Below are positions 1 to 6,855 of a stretch of DNA of 7,247 nucleotides, piece by piece (position 1 is the stretch's first letter; each line of letters opens with the position of its first letter). The stretch is from DATEUP01 sp035283065 (GTDB lineage Archaea; Thermoplasmatota; DTKX01; DATEUP01). The translations under genes and the position numbers were made by a program. The stretch spans positions 1 through 7,247 of the forward strand of contig DATEUP010000251.1 in NCBI GenBank assembly GCA_035283065.1, written 5' to 3'. Under the pieces are notes generated by a model. It saw nothing but the letters and a program-made list of their open reading frames with translations. It did not search any database and was not told the origin of the DNA.

Positions 1-813
1 CTCGCGCGGGGCGAGCGGATCGGCGCCTTCTGCCTTTCGGAGCACGCGTCGGGGTCCGACGCGCAGGCCATGGAGACCTCGGCGAAGCGTGAGGGCGGCC
101 TCTGGGTGATCCGCGGGACGAAGATGTGGGTCTCGAACGGCGAGGAGGCGGGGGTCTACATCGTGTTTGCAAGGACGCCCGAGTTCGAGGAGACGGGGTC
201 CTCGCGCCGGTCGATCTCGGCATTCATCGTGCCCCGCGAGACGCCGGGGATCCGCGTCGCGAGGAAAGAGGACAAGCTCGGCGTGCGCGCCGACGACACC
301 TGCGAGATGACCTTCACGGACGTGAAGGTAGGCGACGACGCCCTCATCGGGGAGCCGGGCATTGGCTTCAAGGTCGCGATGGCCACTCTCGACGGAGGGC
401 GGATCGGGATCGGCGCGCAGGCGGTCGGGATCGCGAGGGCGGCCCTCGAGGACGCGCTCGCCTACGCGAAGGTCCGCGAGCAGTTCGGGAAGAGCATCGG
501 GTCGTTCCAGGCGGTCCAGTGGAAGTTCGCCGACGCCGCCGTGAAGGTCGAGGCCGCGCGCCTTCTCGTGCGCCAGGCCGCCTGGCGCAAGGACGAGGGC
601 CTGCCGTTCACGCGCGAGGCCGCGGCGGCCAAGCTCTTCGCCGCCCAGTCCTGCCGGGAAGTCACGCGCGAGATGCTCCAGGTCCTCGGAGGCGTCGGCT
701 ACACGTCCGAGTACCCGCTGGAGCGGTATTACCGCGACGCAAAGGTCACGGAGATCTACGAGGGCACGAACGAAGTGCAGCGGATCGTCCTCGCGAGGAA
801 GATGCTGGAGTGA
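1..813 (+). CDS. acyl-CoA dehydrogenase, C-terminal part (5' truncated by window edge)
   Basis: FAD-dependent acyl-CoA dehydrogenase, which makes the alpha,beta double bond in an acyl-CoA and passes electrons to electron-transfer flavoprotein in fatty-acid or branched-chain acid breakdown. The frame is open from base 1 and ends at TGA 811-813, giving 270 residues. The family is usually near 380, so roughly 110 N-terminal residues, including the start, lie outside the window. The substrate/FAD signature CLSEHASGSDA is at fragment residues 11-21, followed by GTKMWVSNG. The later RxQFGxxIxxFQ segment is where the family contacts FAD. Near the C-terminus the signature GGVGYTSEYP leads to RDAKVTEIYEGTNE. 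The Glu of YEGT (fragment residue 254) is at the position of the catalytic base in the short- and medium-chain enzymes. Chain-length preference cannot be read from the sequence. The cytoplasmic enzyme looks intact where visible. The ATG at base 70 is internal and is not the start. Confidence 0.95.
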   Translation, partial: LARGERIGAFCLSEHASGSDAQAMETSAKREGGLWVIRGTKMWVSNGEEAGVYIVFARTPEFEETGSSRRSISAFIVPRETPGIRVARKEDKLGVRADDTCEMTFTDVKVGDDALIGEPGIGFKVAMATLDGGRIGIGAQAVGIARAALEDALAYAKVREQFGKSIGSFQAVQWKFADAAVKVEAARLLVRQAAWRKDEGLPFTREAAAAKLFAAQSCREVTREMLQVLGGVGYTSEYPLERYYRDAKVTEIYEGTNEVQRIVLARKMLE

Positions 814-826
814 CGGCGGGCGTGCG

Positions 827-864
827 CCCCTCCAATACCAACATCAACGGCTTTCCCCTCCAAT
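827..864. repeat. exact 10-bp direct repeat upstream of promoter
   Basis: CCCCTCCAAT occurs at 827-836 and again at 855-864, a 28-bp offset in the intergenic region. The second copy ends 9 bp before the TATA box, a place where archaeal activators or repressors often bind. A two-copy arrangement spaced near three helical turns could be a regulator site, but no regulator is encoded in the window and the role is inferred. Confidence 0.45.
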
Positions 865-865
865 C

Positions 866-880
866 GGAAACGGTTAAATA
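866..880 (+). promoter_or_regulatory. archaeal BRE/TATA promoter of the surface-protein gene
   Basis: A purine-rich BRE-like stretch (GGAAACGG) is directly followed by the TATA-like heptamer TTAAATA at 874-880, an A+T island in G+C-rich DNA. Archaeal transcription normally starts about 25-27 bp after the TATA centre, here near 902-904. That leaves a leader of only about 8-10 nt before ATG 912. No Shine-Dalgarno sequence precedes that ATG, so initiation is probably on a near-leaderless mRNA. The transcription start is inferred. Confidence 0.65.
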
Positions 881-911
881 CGCCACTCAGAATGCGAGCG
901 TGAGTGTCTCT

Positions 912-3900
912 ATGATGGCCAGGCGTCTAGCCAAGATCGTGAACTTGTTTGTGGTCGTGTCGATGGTTCTGACGGTTTTCCCGTCAGGGCTTCTCGTTTC
1001 GGCGGCCCCGGCCGCTAGCCCGCTCCCGCCCGCTCCAGCGCTTTCGCTCGAGGAAGTCTTTGCCCCCGCGACGGGGGAGTCCCTAGTTCCGGATCTTGCC
1101 CTGGAGATCGCGCCGCGCGGCGTCTTGGCAAGCCCCAATCCCTCCGGCGGGACGAGCCCCCGGTCACAGGCGGAGGAGCAGGCTATTTTGCGCGCCAATT
1201 CCCGAAGCGACGCCCTCGCGGCCATGGGCGTGAAGGACGCGAAGGACCTCGACATGCCCGTCGTCGAATTCCTGGCCAAGTACCCGCACCTTAGGGCCCC
1301 CGCGGCGGCCGCTACCGGCGTCGCGGCGCTAACCCTCCCTGACTATCGCTTCTCCGAGGCTGACCTCGCCCTCCTCAACGCGCGCATTAACCTCCTCCGA
1401 TACCCGAGCGAGATGCAAGGCGTCCTCATCCCCTACGCGGACCTTGCGCCCGAAGGCACGCGTTCGCCGCTCGCCTTCTGCGGGCCTGGAACCGCCTGTC
1501 CCGGCGCGGACGTCCTCGTCATTGACGACGACGGCAGCACGAACAACGACGGGCCCACGGTCGTCGCATGGGAGTGGACGAACCAGACGGCCCTCGTCGT
1601 CCAGTCCCTGGAGAACATCACGCCGACGATCACCTGGGACGTGTACGTTCGGCCATACCTTGGCCAGGGCCCGGACTTCGCAACCCTGGCGATGTACGAT
1701 CGCGTCGTCTACGTGAGCGGTCAAAACCTCAACGCGTGGGGGATTGCGATGATGCGCCGGATGGTGGGCTACCTTGAGGCCGAAGGAGACCTGTGGGCCG
1801 TTGGCCAACTCACGCTTTACTCGATGAGCGGGACCACTCAGACCGACCGGGCCAACTTCACGATGGTGCAGGAAATCGGTCAGGAAGCGGCCGACTTCGT
1901 CGGCGGCTACATCGGCGCCTCCGAGTGGCTCTGGGCCGGCGTCGCGAACCCGATGAACGGGACGGCGGCCGGGTTCCTCACCGGCCAGCAGTACACGTTT
2001 ACGCGCACGATCCGCGAGGACCGTGGGACCTACACACGCTTCATGGACTATTCGACGGACATCACGGGCGTCGCGGGCGCGGTCGACCTCACAACCGGCA
2101 CGTCGCTGGACGCGGAGAACGGCACGCACGCGGGCGTGGTGAACAACATCCTCTACAAGCCCGCCGGACGGGGCGAGGTGATCCTCTCGAACTTCGAGTA
2201 CAATTACTTCGACAGCGCAACGCAGCGCAACGATTTCACCTCGCGCGTTTACGCCAACCTCTCGGTCCCCTCGGGCTTCGTGTGGGATACGAACACGGAC
2301 CTCGCGCCCACCTCAATGTCGATTATCGAGACGGCGGGGGGCTTTACGGGTTACGGGTACCTGTGGTGGGACACGACGCAGCCGTCGGTGGCCCAAGGGC
2401 TCTTCGCGTACATCTTCCAGGCCTCGCTTGCTATCGCGCGCGGGGAGCAGACGCACCTCAACATGACGGTTGAGAACTTCCGCAACGCGGCCTTCGTCGG
2501 TGCGGACCCGAAGCTCGAGATGACCGGGACCGGCGACTCAGGCTGGCTCCTTAGCGGGCAGCCGATCGGGGACGTGAACCCCGAGACGCGCATCGAGAAC
2601 GCAACGCGCGTGCAGGGCCTCAACATCTCCGCGCGCGGCAAAGCGAACGTGACCTTGGCGTTCACGCCCCACCGCCTCTGGCCCCAGCACGCCCACGGCG
2701 TGGCGACGACAACGGTGGTTGACACCGTGACCACGAACAACCAGCTCTACATCCTGAACATCTTCGTGTTGGGCAACTACGAGGGCGCGGAGTACGCGCG
2801 GGCTGACGTCACCGTGGACAGCGGGACGGGGCCGACCGGCTGGCAGAAGACGTGCGATTCGACGAAGGCCTTGGCGGACAGTTGCTACTGGGAGACGGTG
2901 AACAGCGCCGCGCAGGCGACGGACTCCTCGCTCGTCATGCCCTGGATGGACCAGCGGCACCTGAACGGAAGCGCGGGCTCGCGCTGGGGCTGGGACTTTG
3001 CGGTCTTTGTCTTCGCCTACTGGGGCGACTCCGGGGCCGACCGCCTCGAGGTCGAATACCGGACGGACACGAACCCGAACTGGGTGCAGGCGCGTTCGAT
3101 CTCCGGCTCGACGGACATTGACGCCGACGCCGTGTACGATTGGATCTGGCCCGACGCGGACGGGACGACGACGGGCCCGGCGAGCTCCGCGCAGGTCGGC
3201 GTCGCTTGGTGGGGCTTCACGATTCCGAACGGCGTGAACGACAACTTCGTGCAGATGCGCCTGCGGTGGATCGCGGCGCGCGGCGCCGCGTCGGTGGGCT
3301 ACCGCGTGGACGGGGCCGGGTGGGTTGCGCTCACGGAGCAGAACGGCGCCGTGGACTTCATCCCGACGCCCGTGCCGAACCAGATCGTGGCGCCCTCGCC
3401 GAGCTACACTGTCATGAAGGGCTCGACGGTCATTGCCACGGGCTCCCCGCTCTCCGGGCCGATCTCGATCAACGAGACGGAGAATGTGACGATCCACACG
3501 GGCATCGAAGACCCACAGGGCGACGGGTTCACGTACGGCTGGACGCAAGCGCCAGCGGGCTTCCGCACGCTGCCGGCGAACCAGAGCCTCCCCATGTACT
3601 ACGTGAACCTCACATGGGCGTTCATCACGGACCTTGCGACCTACGAGGACCTTGTGGGCTCGTCCGTCGGGCAGAACCGCTACACGGTAAACCTAACGGC
3701 CGTCGACGAACTCACGCGCGCGAGGTCGCTCCTTTGGGTGATCACGGTGAGGGACGCCGTGGCGACCTACACGGGCCAAAGCTCGTTCACGATCGACGAG
3801 GACAGCCAGATCTGCCTGCCGGCGACCGGCCTCAACGCGTGGTTCCAGGACCCTGAGACGGACTCGCTCTCGATTACCGGCAGCTCACCCCTAGTGAACG

Positions 3901-6068
3901 GCTCCCAGACCGTGACGCTCATCGACAACCGCACGGTCGACAACACGATCTGCCTGAGGGCAAGCTCGCTAAACTGGCACGGCCTCACGAACATCACGCT
4001 GACGGCGACGGACCCGAAGGGGTCGGTTGCGACCCAGCGCGTGAACGTGACGGTCTTGCCGGTGAACGACGCGCCCTTCGTGAGCCAGGCGGAGCTCGAC
4101 CAGCTCAACCTGACGATCGGGCAGCAGGGGCGGTTCATCTCCGTGAACCTCACGCTCTTCGATGTGGACAACCTGAGGACGGACCTCACGTTCACGATCG
4201 AGACGACGCACCCGGGGATGTGGCAGAACCGCTTCAACGCGACGAGCAACCTCCAGCTCTACGTGGTCTACCCGGACAACAGCATGGTCGGCGACAACTT
4301 CTTCAACATCACGATCTGCGACCCGCTCGGCGCCTGCGCGGAGGCGCGCTTCAACGTGTTCATCGACAACATCAACGACCCGCCGACGATCTGCACGACG
4401 CCGGAGACCCGCTACGTGAACCAGGGCGAGTTCTTCTCGCTCCAGCTCTGCGTGTCGGACCCCGACGACATCGCGACGTGGCTGCCGCCGACGGTCTTCC
4501 GCTTCGACGACGACACGACGCTCTTCCAGGTGACTTCCGGGTACAACGACCGCTCGAAGGACGGCTGGATCAACTTCACCCCGACGAACGACCAGGTGGG
4601 CTCGCTCTCCGTTCGCGTGTGGGTCGACGACGACGGGAGCCCGTCGAAGCGCGGCTCGCTGAACTTCACGCTCGTCGTGAACAACACGAACGACCCGCCG
4701 GTGTTCCAGTCCTACGCGGACATCAACGTGACGCAGGACATCTCCTTCACGGCGCCCCAGCTCAAGGCGACCGACCCCGACTTCGCGGTCGACGACCGGG
4801 TGCTCGAGAGCCAGAAGGAGTCGCTGATCTACAGCGACGACTGCGCGCTGTTCGACATCCAGCGCATCGAGACGACGACGGTGACGCCGCAGGGGCAGAC
4901 GATCCGCGAGCAGTCGGGCCGCCTCGTGATCCTCGCCCACAACGAGCACGTGGGCGATTGGACCTGCATGGTGACGGTGACCGACAGCGGCGGGCTCACG
5001 GACACGACGACCGTGCGCATCCGCGTGAACAACGTGAACGACTCGCCGACGGGGATCCGCGTGAACATTACGGACACGCTCACGGGGGCGGTGCGCACGG
5101 TCTCGGTGCCCGACACGAAGGTGATCTACGACGAGGACACGCCGGTCACGCTCCAGGTGATCGTGGACGACCCGGACCTGCGCTTCCGCCTGAACGCGCC
5201 CTCGACCCGCGTCGACCCGGCCGAGCACCTGACCTGCGGGCTCATCTCGGCGTTCCAGTCCGAGCTCGACGTGACCCCCGAGGGCGCGGCCGAGAAGCCG
5301 ACGATGGACCCGGACCTCTGCATCTCCGAGTTCACGCCGACGAACAACGAGGTCGGCACGTTCACGGTGACCGTGACGGTGCGGGACAACGCGCAGACCC
5401 AGACGCAGTTCCGCTTCAAATTCCAGGTCGCGAATGTCAACGACCCGCCGAAGGACGTGCGGATCCTCTCGCCGGCGACGGGCTTCAACCTGCTCGCGCC
5501 GACGCAGACCTTGCAGCTCCAGGGGTCGGCGACGGACGTCGACACGCCGGACACCTTGCTCACGTTCACCTGGACGGTGACGATCCAGGGCGGGCGGTCG
5601 TTCACGGCGTCGGGCAAGACGACCTCCGTGCAGATCGGCAACGAGTTTGACAGCGACCGGACGGTCACGGTGTCGCTGAAGGTCATCGACCTCGCGGACG
5701 CGACGGCCCCGAAGGAGGTCTCGGCGAACCAGACGGGCTCGATCGCCGCGAAGCCGCCCGAGTCGATCAACATCCTCAGCGGCTCGATGCTCTTCGTGCT
5801 GCTTGGCGTCGTCGCCGCGGCCGGCGTCGGCGCGCTGCTCTTCATGCGGCGCAGGAAGCCGAAGGGCCCGGAGCCCTCGGCGGCGCCGCCGCAGGGGCCT
5901 GCTACAGGTCCGCAGCAGTACGACTACAGCCAGCAGCAGGGCTATGACTATAGCCAGCAGGGCTACGACTACAGCCAGCAGGGCTACGACCAGCAATACG
6001 ACCCGAACCAGCAATACGACCCGAACCAGCAGTACGACCCGAACCAGCAGTACCCGCCGCAGCCCTAG
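912..6068 (+). CDS. giant secreted, membrane-anchored surface protein with tandem cadherin/Ig-like domains and a Tyr/Gln-rich cytoplasmic tail
   Basis: Predicted type I cell-surface protein of 1718 residues, probably adhesive or structural; its ligand is unknown. Residues 1-31 form a signal peptide (MMARRLAK, hydrophobic core, LLVSAA). A Pro/Ala-rich stretch runs to about 190. Residues 200 to about 450 resemble a GATase1/ThuA-like Rossmann fold (VLVIDDDG at 201-208, then YDRVVYVSG and MVGYLEAEGDLWAVG), with no cysteine and so no GATase nucleophile. Residues 450-815 are beta-rich. From about 820 run Ig/cadherin-like domains; ND(A/P/S)P linkers have their Asn at 1052, 1155, 1260, 1376 and 1510, and a PKD-like unit covers about 1513-1615. 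The membrane helix is 1626-1645, stopped by RRRKPK, followed by a repetitive tail to 1718. The 14 cysteines form seven local pairs. I count about 31 N-glycosylation sequons. ATG 912 is chosen because the TATA box places the transcript start near 903, excluding GTG 900; ATG 915 is equally possible. Fold assignments come from sequence pattern alone. Confidence 0.85.
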   Translation: MMARRLAKIVNLFVVVSMVLTVFPSGLLVSAAPAASPLPPAPALSLEEVFAPATGESLVPDLALEIAPRGVLASPNPSGGTSPRSQAEEQAILRANSRSDALAAMGVKDAKDLDMPVVEFLAKYPHLRAPAAAATGVAALTLPDYRFSEADLALLNARINLLRYPSEMQGVLIPYADLAPEGTRSPLAFCGPGTACPGADVLVIDDDGSTNNDGPTVVAWEWTNQTALVVQSLENITPTITWDVYVRPYLGQGPDFATLAMYDRVVYVSGQNLNAWGIAMMRRMVGYLEAEGDLWAVGQLTLYSMSGTTQTDRANFTMVQEIGQEAADFVGGYIGASEWLWAGVANPMNGTAAGFLTGQQYTFTRTIREDRGTYTRFMDYSTDITGVAGAVDLTTGTSLDAENGTHAGVVNNILYKPAGRGEVILSNFEYNYFDSATQRNDFTSRVYANLSVPSGFVWDTNTDLAPTSMSIIETAGGFTGYGYLWWDTTQPSVAQGLFAYIFQASLAIARGEQTHLNMTVENFRNAAFVGADPKLEMTGTGDSGWLLSGQPIGDVNPETRIENATRVQGLNISARGKANVTLAFTPHRLWPQHAHGVATTTVVDTVTTNNQLYILNIFVLGNYEGAEYARADVTVDSGTGPTGWQKTCDSTKALADSCYWETVNSAAQATDSSLVMPWMDQRHLNGSAGSRWGWDFAVFVFAYWGDSGADRLEVEYRTDTNPNWVQARSISGSTDIDADAVYDWIWPDADGTTTGPASSAQVGVAWWGFTIPNGVNDNFVQMRLRWIAARGAASVGYRVDGAGWVALTEQNGAVDFIPTPVPNQIVAPSPSYTVMKGSTVIATGSPLSGPISINETENVTIHTGIEDPQGDGFTYGWTQAPAGFRTLPANQSLPMYYVNLTWAFITDLATYEDLVGSSVGQNRYTVNLTAVDELTRARSLLWVITVRDAVATYTGQSSFTIDEDSQICLPATGLNAWFQDPETDSLSITGSSPLVNGSQTVTLIDNRTVDNTICLRASSLNWHGLTNITLTATDPKGSVATQRVNVTVLPVNDAPFVSQAELDQLNLTIGQQGRFISVNLTLFDVDNLRTDLTFTIETTHPGMWQNRFNATSNLQLYVVYPDNSMVGDNFFNITICDPLGACAEARFNVFIDNINDPPTICTTPETRYVNQGEFFSLQLCVSDPDDIATWLPPTVFRFDDDTTLFQVTSGYNDRSKDGWINFTPTNDQVGSLSVRVWVDDDGSPSKRGSLNFTLVVNNTNDPPVFQSYADINVTQDISFTAPQLKATDPDFAVDDRVLESQKESLIYSDDCALFDIQRIETTTVTPQGQTIREQSGRLVILAHNEHVGDWTCMVTVTDSGGLTDTTTVRIRVNNVNDSPTGIRVNITDTLTGAVRTVSVPDTKVIYDEDTPVTLQVIVDDPDLRFRLNAPSTRVDPAEHLTCGLISAFQSELDVTPEGAAEKPTMDPDLCISEFTPTNNEVGTFTVTVTVRDNAQTQTQFRFKFQVANVNDPPKDVRILSPATGFNLLAPTQTLQLQGSATDVDTPDTLLTFTWTVTIQGGRSFTASGKTTSVQIGNEFDSDRTVTVSLKVIDLADATAPKEVSANQTGSIAAKPPESINILSGSMLFVLLGVVAAAGVGALLFMRRRKPKGPEPSAAPPQGPATGPQQYDYSQQQGYDYSQQGYDYSQQGYDQQYDPNQQYDPNQQYDPNQQYPPQP
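5919..5984 (+). repeat. in-frame 21-24 bp tandem repeat encoding YDYSQQ(Q)G
   Basis: There are three head-to-tail units: 24 bp at 5919-5942 encoding YDYSQQQG, then 21 bp at 5943-5963 and 21 bp at 5964-5984, each encoding YDYSQQG. The second unit differs from the third by two silent TAC/TAT changes, and the first has one extra CAG. Unit lengths are multiples of three, so copy-number change would keep the frame. They encode the first half of the predicted cytoplasmic tail (residues 1670-1691). Confidence 0.9.
5991..6044 (+). repeat. in-frame 18-bp tandem repeat encoding QQYDPN
   Basis: Three adjacent 18-bp units lie at 5991-6008, 6009-6026 and 6027-6044, each encoding QQYDPN. The first two are identical and the third has one silent CAA to CAG change. 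A partial fourth copy (QQYP) leads to the terminal PPQP and TAG 6066-6068. Near identity at the DNA level suggests recent duplication by slippage or unequal recombination. Confidence 0.9.
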
Positions 6069-6082
6069 GGGTTCCCCCCTTC

Positions 6083-6116
6083 CGGGGCCGAAGCGCCCCG
6101 CCCTTCCCTCCTCCTT
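6083..6116 (+). terminator. possible hairpin plus pyrimidine tract after the surface-protein gene
   Basis: CGGGGC (6083-6088) can pair with GCCCCG (6095-6100) around a 6-nt loop. A pyrimidine-only tract, with T in pairs but not long runs, follows at 6101-6116. The site is 14 bp past the stop codon. Archaeal termination usually relies on U-runs, which are weak here, so this is tentative. Confidence 0.3.
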
Positions 6117-6186
6117 GAGGGTAGCGGCCGCCCTGCGAGCGGCACGTTCATCGCGCGGGGGGCTGCTTGCCGGCACCTGAGTTGCA

Positions 6187-6194
6187 GGGGGAGG
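6187..6194 (+). promoter_or_regulatory. Shine-Dalgarno sequence supporting GTG 6203 as glycosylase start
   Basis: GGGGGAGG includes the GGAGG core and lies 8 nt before GTG 6203, ideal spacing. It would be poorly spaced for ATG 6212 (17 nt) and lies downstream of TTG 6167 and TTG 6182. It is therefore the main evidence for the chosen start. In such G-rich DNA a chance match cannot be excluded. Confidence 0.5.
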
Positions 6195-6202
6195 CGCTCG
6201 GC

Positions 6203-6784
6203 GTGGAGGGCATGCCCGTGGACCTCGCGTGCACTCGCTGCCCCCTTTCCAAGGGGCGCACGCAGGTCGTGGCCGGCGAGGGGCCTTCGCCCTGCCGCCT
6301 CGTGATCGTCGGGGAGGCGCCAGGCGAAAGGGAGGACCTCGAGGGGCGGCCCTTCGTGGGGCGTGCGGGGGCGATCCTCGACGTGGCGCTCAAGGCGGGC
6401 GGCGTGTCGAGGCGCGAGGCGCTGATCACGAATGTCGTGAAGTGCCGCCCGCCGGGGAACCGGCGCCCGACAAGGGAAGAGATCGAAGCGTGCCGGCCTT
6501 TCCTCGAGTGGGAGGTCGCGCGGGCGGGCGCGCCGGTCGTCGTGGCGCTCGGCAGCACGGCGGCCAAGGCCGTCCTCGGGCGTTCGGTCAAGGTGAGCGA
6601 GGTGAAGGCGGCGGCGGGGCGCGCGGAGATCGGGGGGGCGCCGCGCGAGGTCTTCGTGACCCTCCACCCGGCTTCGTCGCGCTTCCGCAAGGGCGCGCGG
6701 GAGCAGATCGCGGGCGTCCTTCAAGCGGCGGCCTCGCGCGCGGGGCTCCTGCGCCCGAAGGGGCCCGCGCAGGCGCGCCTATAG
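6203..6784 (+). CDS. type 4 uracil-DNA glycosylase, Fe-S cluster (UDGa family)
   Basis: Removes uracil from DNA, mainly after cytosine deamination, starting base excision repair in the cytoplasm. From GTG 6203 the protein has 193 residues, normal for the family. Four cysteines show the type 4 pattern for a [4Fe-4S] cluster: C10 and C13 in CTRC, C81 in NVVKCRPP, and C97, giving C-x2-C then C-x15-C. Motif A, GEAPG at 37-41, continues into ED and GRPFVGRAG. The KCRPPGNRRPT segment is typical of the family. Motif B is the HPAS sequence, with H155. Stop TAG is at 6782-6784. In-frame alternatives are TTG 6167, TTG 6182 and ATG 6212. Relatives from memory have about 14-17 residues before the first cysteine: GTG 6203 leaves 9, TTG 6182 leaves 16 and TTG 6167 leaves 21. 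The start is therefore less certain than the function. It lies 134 bp after the surface gene and has no evident functional link to it. Confidence 0.93.
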   Translation: MEGMPVDLACTRCPLSKGRTQVVAGEGPSPCRLVIVGEAPGEREDLEGRPFVGRAGAILDVALKAGGVSRREALITNVVKCRPPGNRRPTREEIEACRPFLEWEVARAGAPVVVALGSTAAKAVLGRSVKVSEVKAAAGRAEIGGAPREVFVTLHPASSRFRKGAREQIAGVLQAAASRAGLLRPKGPAQARL

Positions 6785-6799
6785 GGGCGAGGGGCGGGA

Positions 6800-6817
6800 A
6801 GGCGCTGCCTTGCGCCT
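6800..6817 (+). terminator. possible hairpin after the uracil-DNA glycosylase gene
   Basis: AGGCGC (6800-6805) pairs perfectly with GCGCCT (6812-6817) around the 6-nt loop TGCCTT, starting 16 bp after the glycosylase stop. The downstream strand is moderately T-containing but has no U-run. It could mark the end of the glycosylase transcript or be incidental in G+C-rich DNA. Confidence 0.25.
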
Positions 6818-6855
6818 CCGCATGTTCATCTATCGTCCTTACGATCCTTGCGGCG

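Noticed and set aside
126..911. Frame of the surface protein remains open upstream through the acyl-CoA dehydrogenase gene
   Set aside because: The upstream translation is Arg/Gly-rich shadow sequence in a second frame of the dehydrogenase. A promoter and a signal peptide mark the real start at 912.
1329..2129. 266-codon minus-strand frame, plus other shorter antisense frames
   Set aside because: Composition is Arg/Val/Asp-biased antisense to well-structured coding sequence, with no recognisable motifs and no promoter.
4220..5650. 476-codon open frame on the plus strand, offset from the surface gene
   Set aside because: Arg/Gly/His/Pro-rich with no domain pattern. It overlaps entirely with clear beta-domain coding sequence in the other frame.
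5919..6044. Tandem arrays as a CRISPR
   Set aside because: Units are contiguous, 18-24 bp, coding and in frame, with no unique spacers.
5787..6065. C-terminal archaeosortase (PGF-CTERM-like) sorting signal
   Set aside because: The membrane helix is followed by about 73 more residues including the repetitive tail, and there is no PGF-type motif. A permanent membrane anchor fits better.
6143..6152. CACGTTCATC before the glycosylase as a TATA box, similar to the GTTCATC patch at 6824-6830
   Set aside because: Too G+C-rich for a TATA element and the distance to any candidate start is not convincing.
3969..6176. 735-codon open frame on the minus strand opposite the surface gene
   Set aside because: Its translation is a monotonous Arg/Val/His/Leu-rich antisense product, and its N-terminus reads the complement of the tandem repeats (VVLLVRV pattern). 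It reflects G/C-ending codon bias on the plus strand, not a gene.
6167..6202. TTG 6167 as the glycosylase start
   Set aside because: It would add 12 residues of low-information sequence, and only a G-run at 4 nt spacing supports it. GTG 6203 has a GGAGG core at 8 nt. Kept as an alternative because relatives have slightly longer N-termini.
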